A stretch of 64,000 nt of DNA from Flavobacterium fluviale (lineage in GTDB: Bacteria; Bacteroidota; Bacteroidia; Flavobacteriales; Flavobacteriaceae): positions 2,666,001 through 2,730,000 of the forward strand of contig NZ_CP030261.1 of the NCBI RefSeq assembly GCF_003312915.1, given 5' to 3'. The notes below the pieces were generated by a model. The model ran no database searches, was not told where the DNA came from, and was given only the letters and a program-made list of their open reading frames with translations. Position numbers and translations under genes: made by a program. Of the stretch, positions 33,463 to 41,385 are shown piece by piece; positions within the stretch are counted from its first letter, which is position 1, and the number at the start of each line of letters is the position of its first letter.

Positions 33463-35598
33463 ATGAAAAAATTAATTTTGTTCTGTTGTGTTTGTAGTAT
33501 TTTTGCGTCTTCATATTTAAAAATTAATGCTCAGTCAATGCAAAATGATATATCGGCTCCAAAGGCCAAAATAATTCCAAAAACATTAAAAAAACACAAA
33601 GAATCTAGAATTGACAACTACTTCTGGCTTAACGATAGAGAAAATTCAGAGGTAATTGATTACTTAAATCAAGAGAATTCTTATTACGAGAGTATGACCT
33701 CTCATACCCAAAAATTAAAAGAAAGTCTATTTGAAGAAATGAAAGCAAGAATTAAAGAAGATGATTCTTCGGTTCCTTATTTCTATAATGGATATTTTTA
33801 TGTTACGCGTTTTGAAACCGGGCAGGATTATCCAATTTTTGCCAGAAAAAAAGGAAGTCTTTCTGCAGAAGAAGAAATACTGTTCAATTGCAACGAAATG
33901 GCAAAAGGACATGCGTATTTTAAATTGGGAGGTTTAAGCATTAGTCCAGATAATAAATTTGCCAGTTTTGGAGTAGATATCATTGGAAGAAGAATTTACA
34001 CCATTCAAATCAAAAACTTAGAAACAGGCGAAATTTTAGCAGATAAAATAGAAAATGTTACAGGAGCTTCGGTTTGGGCAAATGATAACAATACTATTTT
34101 TTATGTAAGACAAGATCAGGTAACGCTAAGAGCAGATAAAGTTTTTAAACATAAATTAAATACAGAATCTGAAAAGGATGTTTTGGTTTTTGATGAAGTT
34201 GATGATACTTTTAATGTGTCAATCAGCAAAGAAAAATCAAGAAAATACATTGTGATTGGTTCTGGAAGTACTTTAACGACAGAATATAGAATTCTTAATT
34301 CGAATAATCCTGATGGAGAATTTACTGTTTTTCAACCACGCGTTCGCGGATTAGAGTATAGTATTTCTCATTACGAAGATTCGTTTTATATTTTGACAAA
34401 TAAAGATAAAGCGACTAATTTTAAGTTGATGAAAACGCCTGAAGACAAAACAGGAAAGAAAAATTGGGTTGATCTTATTCCGCACAGAGAAGATGTTTTG
34501 TTGGAAGATATCGAAATCTTTAAAAACTATTTAGTTGTAGAAGAACGTTCAAACGGATTAAATCATATTCGAATCATGCCTTGGGGTGATGAGCCAGATT
34601 ATTATCTTCCTTTTGGCAGTGAAACATATAATGCGTACACAACAACCAATGTTGATTTTGATACTGATATTTTGCGTTACAGCTATCAATCATTGGCAAC
34701 ACCGTCTTCTATAATTGATTTTAATATGAAGACTAAAACCAAAGAAATTTTAAAAGAGCAAGAGGTTTTAGGTGGAAAATTTGATAAAAACAATTACGTA
34801 GAAGAAAGAGTTTGGGCAACAGCCAAAGATGGTGTAAAAGTGCCAATTTCGATGGTTTACAGAAAAGGATTGGAGAAAAATGGTAAAAATCCGTTATTGC
34901 TTTACGCATATGGTTCATACGGAATTACAATGGATACTTACTTTTCTTCTACAAGATTATCGCTTTTAGACCGCGGATTTGTTTACGCGATAGCACATAT
35001 TAGAGGAGGCGAGGACTTAGGAAGACAATGGTATGAAGATGGAAAACTGTTAAAAAAGAAAAATACCTTTACAGATTTCATCGATTGCTCTAAATTTGTA
35101 ATAGACCAAAAGTATACTTCTCCTGAACATTTATATGCAGAAGGAGGATCTGCTGGTGGACTATTAATGGGAGTTATTGTAAATGAAGCTCCTGAATTAT
35201 ATAATGGCGTCATAGCTCAGGTGCCTTTTGTAGATGTAATTACAACGATGCTGGATGACAGTATTCCGCTTACAACTGGAGAGTATGATGAATGGGGAAA
35301 CCCAAACAATAAAAAATATTATGATTATATGTTGTCGTATTCGCCTTACGATAATGTAAAAGCGCAAGAATATCCTAATATGTATGTTTCTACCGGCTTA
35401 CACGATTCGCAGGTACAATATTGGGAGCCAGCTAAATGGGTTGCAAAATTGAGAGATTTAAAAACAAATAATAAACTTTTGTTTTTAGATACTAACATGG
35501 ATGCAGGTCATGGCGGAGCTTCGGGACGTTTTGAGGCTTTAAAAGACTTAGCAAAAGAATTTAGTTTTTTATTAGATTTAGAAAAAATTAAAAGCTAA
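33463..35598 (+). CDS. Exported prolyl oligopeptidase-family (S9A) serine peptidase
   Basis: The 711-residue protein has a signal peptide ([25 protein letters not shown]) and a beta-propeller domain (about 90-420). A C-terminal alpha/beta hydrolase domain carries the nucleophile in [11 protein letters not shown] (Ser near 563), the Asp in [11 protein letters not shown], and the His in [11 protein letters not shown]. The hydrolase domain also has [26 protein letters not shown], typical of oligopeptidase B (protease II). It would cut peptides after basic or prolyl residues in the periplasm or at the cell surface. It is divergent from ybaB. Confidence 0.93.
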   Translation: MKKLILFCCVCSIFASSYLKINAQSMQNDISAPKAKIIPKTLKKHKESRIDNYFWLNDRENSEVIDYLNQENSYYESMTSHTQKLKESLFEEMKARIKEDDSSVPYFYNGYFYVTRFETGQDYPIFARKKGSLSAEEEILFNCNEMAKGHAYFKLGGLSISPDNKFASFGVDIIGRRIYTIQIKNLETGEILADKIENVTGASVWANDNNTIFYVRQDQVTLRADKVFKHKLNTESEKDVLVFDEVDDTFNVSISKEKSRKYIVIGSGSTLTTEYRILNSNNPDGEFTVFQPRVRGLEYSISHYEDSFYILTNKDKATNFKLMKTPEDKTGKKNWVDLIPHREDVLLEDIEIFKNYLVVEERSNGLNHIRIMPWGDEPDYYLPFGSETYNAYTTTNVDFDTDILRYSYQSLATPSSIIDFNMKTKTKEILKEQEVLGGKFDKNNYVEERVWATAKDGVKVPISMVYRKGLEKNGKNPLLLYAYGSYGITMDTYFSSTRLSLLDRGFVYAIAHIRGGEDLGRQWYEDGKLLKKKNTFTDFIDCSKFVIDQKYTSPEHLYAEGGSAGGLLMGVIVNEAPELYNGVIAQVPFVDVITTMLDDSIPLTTGEYDEWGNPNNKKYYDYMLSYSPYDNVKAQEYPNMYVSTGLHDSQVQYWEPAKWVAKLRDLKTNNKLLFLDTNMDAGHGGASGRFEALKDLAKEFSFLLDLEKIKS

Positions 35599-35613
35599 TT
35601 AGAAATTTTTTGT

Positions 35614-35621
35614 TAAATTTG
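35614..35621 (+). promoter_or_regulatory. -7 element of the cysteine-synthase-fold gene
   Basis: TAAATTTG, exact consensus, 48 bases before the chosen start and 15 bases after the previous stop. It makes the TTG start at 35610 impossible. Confidence 0.65.
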
Positions 35622-35669
35622 CAACCTATCAAGGTTAATTTAAAAAGGCCTTTGATTAACTATTTTTTT

Positions 35670-36710
35670 ATGAAAGAAGAAATAACCGCTTATAATAATG
35701 TTTTAGAGTTAATAGGTAACACCCCGCTTATTAAGCTAAATAAAATCACCGAAGAGTTAGAAGGAAATTTCTACGCAAAGGTAGAAGCTTTCAACCCAGG
35801 TCATTCCTCAAAAGATAGAATAGCATTATATATTATTGAAGAAGCTGAGAAAAAAGGAATTCTTTCTCCGGGCGATACCATTATAGAAACCACATCTGGT
35901 AATACAGGATTTAGTTTAGCAATGGTAAGCATTATTAAAGGTTACAATTGTATTTTAGCTGTAAGCTCAAAATCATCCAAAGATAAAATTGACATGTTGA
36001 GAAGTTTAGGCGCCAAAGTGTATGTCTGTCCGGCTCACGTTTCTGCAGATGATGAAAGGTCATACTATAATGTAGCAAAACGTTTGCACGAAGAAACAAA
36101 AGGATCAGTCTACATTAATCAATATTTTAATCAGTTAAATATTGATGCCCACTACAACACTACAGGTCCAGAGATTTGGGAACAGACAAAAGGACAAATA
36201 ACGCACTTAGTTGCTTGCAGCGGAACAGGAGGAACTATCTCAGGAACTGCAAAATTCTTAAAAGAAAAAAATCCAAATATTAGAATTCTAGGAGTTGATG
36301 CTTTTGGATCAGTATTGAAAAAATACCACGAGACAAAAGAGTTCGATACAAAAGAAATTTATCCTTATCGTATCGAAGGTTTAGGTAAAAATTTAATTCC
36401 GTCAGCAACAGATTTTGATATTATTGATAAATTCATGAAAGTAACCGACGAAGAAAGTGCTCACTCTGCAAGAGAAATCACTAGAAAAGAAGGTTTATTT
36501 GTTGGATATACTTCTGGAGCAGTAATGCAGGCCATTAAGCAATATGCTGAAGAGGGCGAATTTACAAAAGACAGTAATATTATTGCAATTTTCCCTGATC
36601 ACGGTTCTCGCTACATGAGTAAAGTATTTAGTGATGACTGGATGAATGAACAAGGCTTCTTTGATAGTGTTAATGAAGAAGAAGTTCAAAAAATTGAATT
36701 CGTAAAGTAA
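35670..36710 (+). CDS. Cysteine synthase / cystathionine beta-synthase-type PLP enzyme
   Basis: From the ATG the protein has 346 residues of fold-type [24 protein letters not shown] with the PLP lysine, [25 protein letters not shown] and the late VGYTSGAV are all present. Family members make cysteine from O-acetylserine or cystathionine from serine and homocysteine. The NPGHSSKDR form (His in place of the usual Gly) and absence of a CBS or heme domain do not settle which. The ATG start is chosen because the -7 element excludes upstream codons. A strong terminator follows. Confidence 0.88.
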   Translation: MKEEITAYNNVLELIGNTPLIKLNKITEELEGNFYAKVEAFNPGHSSKDRIALYIIEEAEKKGILSPGDTIIETTSGNTGFSLAMVSIIKGYNCILAVSSKSSKDKIDMLRSLGAKVYVCPAHVSADDERSYYNVAKRLHEETKGSVYINQYFNQLNIDAHYNTTGPEIWEQTKGQITHLVACSGTGGTISGTAKFLKEKNPNIRILGVDAFGSVLKKYHETKEFDTKEIYPYRIEGLGKNLIPSATDFDIIDKFMKVTDEESAHSAREITRKEGLFVGYTSGAVMQAIKQYAEEGEFTKDSNIIAIFPDHGSRYMSKVFSDDWMNEQGFFDSVNEEEVQKIEFVK

Positions 36711-36735
36711 AATTTAAATTACTTTTTTAAATATC

Positions 36736-36768
36736 AAACTCCATTCGTTTTGCGAATGGAGTTTTTTT
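36736..36768 (+). terminator. Terminator after the PLP enzyme gene
   Basis: aaactccattcg and cgaatggagttt with a five-base loop followed by a T-run. Confidence 0.9.
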
Positions 36769-36904
36769 TATGCCTTTATTAATATTTAAAACTTGAATAT
36801 TTAGCGAAACAGCGTATTTATACGTAAGAAATTATTAAATTGGTTAAATTTAGAATAGTATTTTAAGAATATTATTAAAATTTTAAAAATGTTGTTTGAC
36901 GATA

Positions 36905-36928
36905 AAAATGATCAAATTTGGTCATTTT
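36905..36928. promoter_or_regulatory. 24-bp near-perfect palindrome before LamG gene 1
   Basis: aaaatgatcaaa and tttggtcatttt abut each other with a single T/G mismatch. The centre is 44 bases upstream of the centre of the TATTTTTG element. Confidence 0.5.
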
Positions 36929-36956
36929 AACGAGTATTTATGTAAGTTATCGGAAA

Positions 36957-36964
36957 TATTTTTG
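36957..36964 (+). promoter_or_regulatory. -7 element before LamG gene 1
   Basis: TATTTTTG, exact consensus, leaving about 65 bases of 5' leader. The rest of the 325-base gap holds the previous terminator and A/T-rich sequence. Confidence 0.45.
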
Positions 36965-37036
36965 CTCCCATTTGTAATAATCTAGTTTAGCAGTATTAAA
37001 ATGACACCAGTTATTTAATCCCTAAAATCTACTATT

Positions 37037-37948
37037 ATGAAAAAATTACTGCTCACTTTTTTGTTTGTAAGTTATTTGAATGTAAATGCACAGACACCAA
37101 TTCAGGAATTTAATTTTAATGGAACTTTAAACAATACTGCTAATACCACTTCATTTATAGGTATTAATAATTTCGTTGCCGATAGGGCAGGAGATATTAA
37201 AGGAGCTCAACGATTAAATAATAAAGCGTTAGAAGCTGTAATCGACAATTTGCCGCAGGGTAAGAACCCCAGAACAATTAGTTTATGGATAAAATTCAAT
37301 GATATTTCGAATGCGAATTATATTTGGGGGTACGGAAACGCGTATAATGCGCAGTATTGCGGTTTGCTGCATCAAGGAACGTCTTCTTCTAATTCGGACT
37401 TAAGTTTAGCAGCCTGGGGTGCCTCAAATGATGTGATAGTTTCTACACCGCTTGAAAAAAATGTTTGGTACAACTATACGATTACATATGAAGGAGCAAC
37501 CTCCAGAATATATCGTGACGGAAAGCTATTGAAATTTTTAGAAGGAATGACACGATCTACAAATGGAAATATTTTTAGATTGGGAGAAATTAATACTACA
37601 ATCGGAATTAACGCTGATATAGACGATTTAAAGATTTATGATGTAGCTTTGACAGCTAAGCAAGTGAACGAGCTTTATGAGAGCGGAAAACCAGTTGTTT
37701 CGCTTGCAGGAGCATCTGTAAAGGAAACAACAGATACAAAGTCTATAGCTAAAGGGAAAACAGGTTCTAAACCAAGTGGAGCAATCATAACTTCAGGCGA
37801 AGTTAATGGAACTTCGAAAAGTATAGAAATTTATTCTCAAGGTCAAAAGATAGTAGGAAATAATGTGATGAATATTAATGATCTTCCAGAGGGAACTTAT
37901 TTATTGAAAATTACAAGTGCTCCCGCCAAGAAAATTACTTCAAAATAA
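37037..37948 (+). CDS. Secreted LamG-domain protein with T9SS-like C-terminus (copy 1)
   Basis: The 303-residue protein has a signal peptide ending at VNAQ, a LamG/concanavalin-like domain (about 22-215, with TISLWIKFNDI, WYNYTITYEG and INADIDDLKIYDVALTAKQVNELY), a Thr/Lys/Gly linker (about 215-260), and a C-terminal segment IEIYSQGQKIVGNNVMNINDLPEGTYLLKIT. That segment resembles the type A sorting domain recognised by type IX secretion (LPEGTYLLKI pattern). LamG domains bind sugars or surface ligands. The neighbour downstream is a clear paralogue with the same architecture. Confidence 0.85.
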   Translation: MKKLLLTFLFVSYLNVNAQTPIQEFNFNGTLNNTANTTSFIGINNFVADRAGDIKGAQRLNNKALEAVIDNLPQGKNPRTISLWIKFNDISNANYIWGYGNAYNAQYCGLLHQGTSSSNSDLSLAAWGASNDVIVSTPLEKNVWYNYTITYEGATSRIYRDGKLLKFLEGMTRSTNGNIFRLGEINTTIGINADIDDLKIYDVALTAKQVNELYESGKPVVSLAGASVKETTDTKSIAKGKTGSKPSGAIITSGEVNGTSKSIEIYSQGQKIVGNNVMNINDLPEGTYLLKITSAPAKKITSK

Positions 37949-38023
37949 ATAGCTTTTATTTAGTTTTTAATGTTAGTTACTTTTTGCATTGCGTAAGCAA
38001 TAGAATTTTTTGAAATAGTAAGT

Positions 38024-38057
38024 GAAAAGCCTTTTGAGGTATTCAGAAGGCTTTTTA
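38024..38057 (+). terminator. Terminator between the LamG genes
   Basis: aaaagcctt and aaggctttt with an inner ttga/tcag extension and a T-run. The rest of the 340-base gap is A/T-rich with no further feature seen. Confidence 0.8.
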
Positions 38058-38289
38058 TGTTTTTGAATAGTTCTAATTATGTTTTTACAATAATTGCAGA
38101 AAGAAATGATTTTTTTTATTTTGTGAGAATTATGTATTTATGTGTAGGAATCATTTGGTGATGCTGAATTAAAATCATAGTTTTAACAAAATTTGTAAAA
38201 AAATAACTGAAAAATTAAAATTATAAGTTGAGGTTATTTAAAGCTTGCTATCAAATTAAATTATCTTAAACTCAAAAATATTCTGATAG

Positions 38290-39162
38290 ATGAAAAAAAT
38301 ATTACTCACTTTAATGTTTGTAAGTTTTTTAAATACCAATGCACAAAATCCTGTTCAGGAATTTAATTTCAACGGAAATTTAAACAGTGCAGATAATTCA
38401 ATCTCCTTTTTAGGAGCGCCTGTTTTTGTAAATGACAGAATGGGCAGTCCTAAAAGTGCTTTACGTCTTACCAATAAATCTTATCAGGCCGTTGTAGGCG
38501 ATCTCCCGCAAGAGAACAAACCTAAAACTATATCTGTTTGGGTGAAATTTAATGCCATAAATACGGCAAATTATATCTTAGGGTACGGTACTGCAGCAAA
38601 TGGACAGTATTTTGGGTTAATTCAGCAGCCTGCAGCCTCAGGAAGTTCTGATTTAAGCTTGGTGGGCTGGGGAGATGCAAATAATGTTGTAGTCTCTGTG
38701 CCTCTGGCAAAAGATATCTGGTATTTTTATAGTGTAACTTATGACGGGAATGTTTCAAAAATCTACCGTAATGGGGAATTATTAAAATCGATAGAAGGAA
38801 TTCAGCGTTCGGCAAAAGGATATATTCTGAATATTGGAAAACTAAACACCTCTACCAGTATTAATGCTGATATTGATGATATTAGATTGTATAGTGTTGC
38901 CATGACAGATGAGCAGGTTAGGGAAGCCTACAACAGCTCGAAGGCAGCTACAGCTATTACCGTTTCACCAGGAGCTGTTAAACCTGTAAAGGCATCTGAT
39001 CCCGTTGTAGCTTCTTCTTCGAATGAAATAAACAAAGCGATTAAAAACATTGAGGTTTTCTCGCAGGGTAAAAAAATAATGGACTCCAACGGATCTAATA
39101 TAGCCGATCTTCCCGAAGGAACTTATTTGATTAAAGTTACCAATGGTTCTTCAAAAAAATAA
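38290..39162 (+). CDS. Secreted LamG-domain protein with T9SS-like C-terminus (copy 2)
   Basis: The 290-residue protein is colinear with the preceding one: signal peptide to NTNAQ, PVQEFNFNGNLNSADN, TISVWVKFNAI, WYFYSVTYDG, INADIDDIRLYSVAMTDEQVREAY, and a C-terminus FSQGKKIMDSNGSNIADLPEGTYLIKVT. Length and residues match copy 1 apart from a different, shorter linker. It has its own promoter region and terminator, so the pair arose by tandem duplication but each gene is transcribed on its own. Confidence 0.85.
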   Translation: MKKILLTLMFVSFLNTNAQNPVQEFNFNGNLNSADNSISFLGAPVFVNDRMGSPKSALRLTNKSYQAVVGDLPQENKPKTISVWVKFNAINTANYILGYGTAANGQYFGLIQQPAASGSSDLSLVGWGDANNVVVSVPLAKDIWYFYSVTYDGNVSKIYRNGELLKSIEGIQRSAKGYILNIGKLNTSTSINADIDDIRLYSVAMTDEQVREAYNSSKAATAITVSPGAVKPVKASDPVVASSSNEINKAIKNIEVFSQGKKIMDSNGSNIADLPEGTYLIKVTNGSSKK

Positions 39163-39176
39163 ATCGCATATTTTAT

Positions 39177-39217
39177 AATAAACAAAAACCTTCTGAATTT
39201 CAGAAGGTTTTGTTTAT
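39177..39217 (+). terminator. Long terminator after LamG gene 2
   Basis: A near-20-bp stem with one bulged A around a four-base loop (aaccttctga / cagaaggttt core), T-rich on the right. It is shared with the convergent small lipoprotein gene. Confidence 0.85.
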
Positions 39218-39420
39218 TATCTTTTTTTCTGCTGACCAGGAGCATAAGCTTTAGCGCTTTTATCTCCATTCATTTTTTTCGCTTGTCCAGGTGGTATTTT
39301 TTTACCTGAAGTTGGACGGCCGCTAGTGTGTACATGAGTACTACAGCTGATTACACTCAATACTAAGAACAAAAGTACTAGTACTACGACAGCAATTCGG
39401 GTGATTTTTGATGTTTGCAT
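39217..39420 (-). CDS. Small lipoprotein with PPGQAKK motif
   Basis: From the ATG the product has 67 residues: a lipoprotein signal (VVVLVLLFLVLSVISC) and a short, very basic, Gly/Pro/Lys-rich mature part THVHTSGRPTSGKK, IPPGQAKKMNG and APGQQKKR. The repeated PGQ(A/Q)KK motif is recognisable from small Bacteroidota proteins annotated as quinol oxidase subunit 4, a name I consider doubtful. Function is unknown. The start follows a TATATTTG element; an 11-codon-longer frame from a TTG is rejected. Confidence 0.7.
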   Translation of the reverse strand: MQTSKITRIAVVVLVLLFLVLSVISCSTHVHTSGRPTSGKKIPPGQAKKMNGDKSAKAYAPGQQKKR

Positions 39421-39447
39421 TTTTAGTTTATTTTTTTTGAGGTCTTG

Positions 39448-39476
39448 CAAATATAATCCAAATGTTATATTTGGAT
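39448..39476 (-). promoter_or_regulatory. Promoter and dyad of the small lipoprotein gene
   Basis: TATATTTG (39448-39455, minus strand) directly abuts an 8-bp dyad atccaaat-N5-atttggat (39456-39476). Confidence 0.55.
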
Positions 39477-39591
39477 GTATTTAAACTTAGTTTAAAATGA
39501 CTTTAAATAAATTAAAACTTCTATTTGCAGAGTTTTATGTAATTTGCTCTACAATAAATTTAAAATTTTTATTGTACTAAGTTAATCAAAA

Positions 39592-39621
39592 CAAAAAAGC
39601 TCCAGAAAAATCTAGAGCTTT
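39592..39621 (-). terminator. Terminator after yebC
   Basis: aaagctc-aga and tct-gagcttt arms with one internal mismatch, T-rich on the minus-strand exit side. Confidence 0.7.
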
Positions 39622-39645
39622 AGTATCATTTACAGAAATAAAAGA

Positions 39646-40359
39646 TTATTCCTCTTTCATTGTATGATAAACGTTCATTACGTCATCATCCTCTTCGATT
39701 TTTTCGATTAATTTTTCAACGTCAGCAATTTGAGCTTCAGTTAATTCTTTTGTGATTTGCGGAATACGCTCAAAACCAGACGAAAGAATTTCAAGACCTC
39801 TGTTTTCTAATTCTTTCTGTAAAGCACCAAAACTTCCAAAAGGAGCATAGATTAAGATTCCGTCTTCATCTTCAAAAACTTCTTCCGCACCAAAATCAAT
39901 TAATTCTAATTCTAGTTCCTCAGCATCAAGACCATTATTGGCGATTCTGAAATTACAAGTGTGGTCAAACATAAACTCAACAGAACCTTGAGTTCCCATT
40001 GTTCCATTGCATTTGTTGAAATAACTGCGAATATTTGCTACAGTTCTGTTATTGTTGTCAGATGCTGTTTCAATTAAAATGGCAATTCCGTGAGGAGCGT
40101 ATCCTTCAAACAAAATTTCTTTATAGTTGGCAGTATCTTTATTACTTGCATTTTTTATCGCGCGCTCCACATTGTCTTTCGGCATGTTGGCAGCTTTCGC
40201 GTTTTGTATAACAGCTCTTAATCTAGAATTGGCGTCTGGGTTCGGACCGCCTTCTTTAACAGCCATTACGATATCTTTACCAATTCTGGTAAAAGTTTTG
40301 GCCATTGCAGACCAGCGTTTCATTTTTCTTCCTTTTCTAAATTCGAATGCTCTTCCCAT
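39646..40359 (-). CDS. yebC: YebC/PmpR-family protein
   Basis: The 237-residue protein starts with MGRAFEFRKGRKMKRWSAMAKTFTRIGKDI, a Bacteroidota variant of the YebC start. It contains RAVIQNAKAANMPKDNVERAI, ILFEGYAPHGIAILIE and an acidic C-terminus. YebC proteins bind DNA or act on translation (recent work links some to ribosome stalling relief). The gene is monocistronic with an excellent promoter. Confidence 0.95.
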   Translation of the reverse strand: MGRAFEFRKGRKMKRWSAMAKTFTRIGKDIVMAVKEGGPNPDANSRLRAVIQNAKAANMPKDNVERAIKNASNKDTANYKEILFEGYAPHGIAILIETASDNNNRTVANIRSYFNKCNGTMGTQGSVEFMFDHTCNFRIANNGLDAEELELELIDFGAEEVFEDEDGILIYAPFGSFGALQKELENRGLEILSSGFERIPQITKELTEAQIADVEKLIEKIEEDDDVMNVYHTMKEE

Positions 40360-40382
40360 TTCTAATTTTTAGTTTTGAGTTG

Positions 40383-40413
40383 CAAAAATACGGTTATTCC
40401 TTATTTTTCCAAA
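40383..40413 (-). promoter_or_regulatory. yebC promoter
   Basis: TTTG, 19 bases, TATTTTTG on the minus strand, close to a perfect Bacteroidota promoter, 24 bases before the start. Confidence 0.75.
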
Positions 40414-40449
40414 AACAAAACTGTTCTTTTTTATTTCAGATTTCAAGTC

Positions 40450-41365
40450 CCGTGCGTTGTGCTGAATTTAACCGCAAAGTTCGCAAAGTTTTTTTCTTTA
40501 AAGCTATGTTTATAAACACAAAGTTCGCAAAGCTTTATCAACATAAAGCTTTGCGAACTCTTTTTATTTTATAATATCACTTAAAAATTTCTTTGTGTCT
40601 CGAGGCTTCGGGATTGCGTAAATCTTTGCGGACTTTGCGGTTAAAAAAAGATTCTTTAGCGGTTAACCCTGAATTTATGATGCAAAATCAAAAAACAAAA
40701 TTGCGTTGCGCTGAATTTAACCGCAAAGTTCGCCAAGTTTTTTTTCTCTAAAGTTACGTTTATAAACACAAAGTTCGCAAAGCTATATCAACAAAAAGCT
40801 TTGCGAACTCTTTTTGTTTTATAATATCACTTAAAAATTTCTTTGTGCACTTTGCGTAAATCTTTGCGGACTTTGCGGTTAAAAAAAAGATTCTTTAGCG
40901 GTTAACCCTGAATTTATGATGCAAAATCAAAAAACAAAATTGCGTTGCGTTGAATTTAACCGCAAGGTTCGCAAAGTTTTTTTCTTTAAAGTTGCGTTTA
41001 TAAACACAAAGTTCGCAAAGCTATATCAACAAAAAGCTTTGCGAACTCTTTTATTTTATAAAATCACTTAAAAATTTCTTTGTGTACTTTGCGTAAATCT
41101 TTGCGGACTTTGCGGTTAAAAAAAAGATTCTTTAGCGGTTAACCCTGAATTTATGATGCAAAATCAAAAAACAGAGTTGCGTTGCGTTGAATTTAACCGC
41201 AAAGTTCACCAAGTTTTTTTCTTTAAAGTTGCGTTTATAAACACAAAGTTCGCAAAGCTATATCAACAAAAAGCTTTGGGAACTCTTTTTATTTTATAAT
41301 ATCACTTAAAAAATTTCTTTGTGTACTTTGCGTAAATCTTTGCGGACTTTGCGGTTAAAAAAAGC
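40450..41365. repeat. Four-copy array of long palindromic units (about 240 bp period)
   Basis: Four near-identical units whose shared gaattta words start at 40464, 40713, 40952 and 41189 (steps 249, 239, 237). Each unit is a long nested hairpin. Its outer arms are ttaaccgcaaagttcgcaaag-like and ctttgcggactttgcggtta-like. Its inner hairpin is gttcgcaaagc...gctttgcgaac around atatcaac, with cacaaag/ctttgtg between them. Units are separated by about 60 bp of conserved spacer (gattctttagcggttaaccc...tgcgttgcg). There is no gene inside. Copy 1 carries an insert of about 10 bases, described separately. Confidence 0.9.
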
Positions 41366-41385
41366 GGTGAAACCTGAAACAAAAA

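Noticed and set aside
40450..41365. CRISPR array or integron attC array
   Set aside because: Units are about 240 bp with palindromes of about 180 bp, not 25-40 bp repeats with unique spacers. The spacers are identical, and no cas gene, integrase or gene cassette is present. The unit ends do not fit both attC core motifs.
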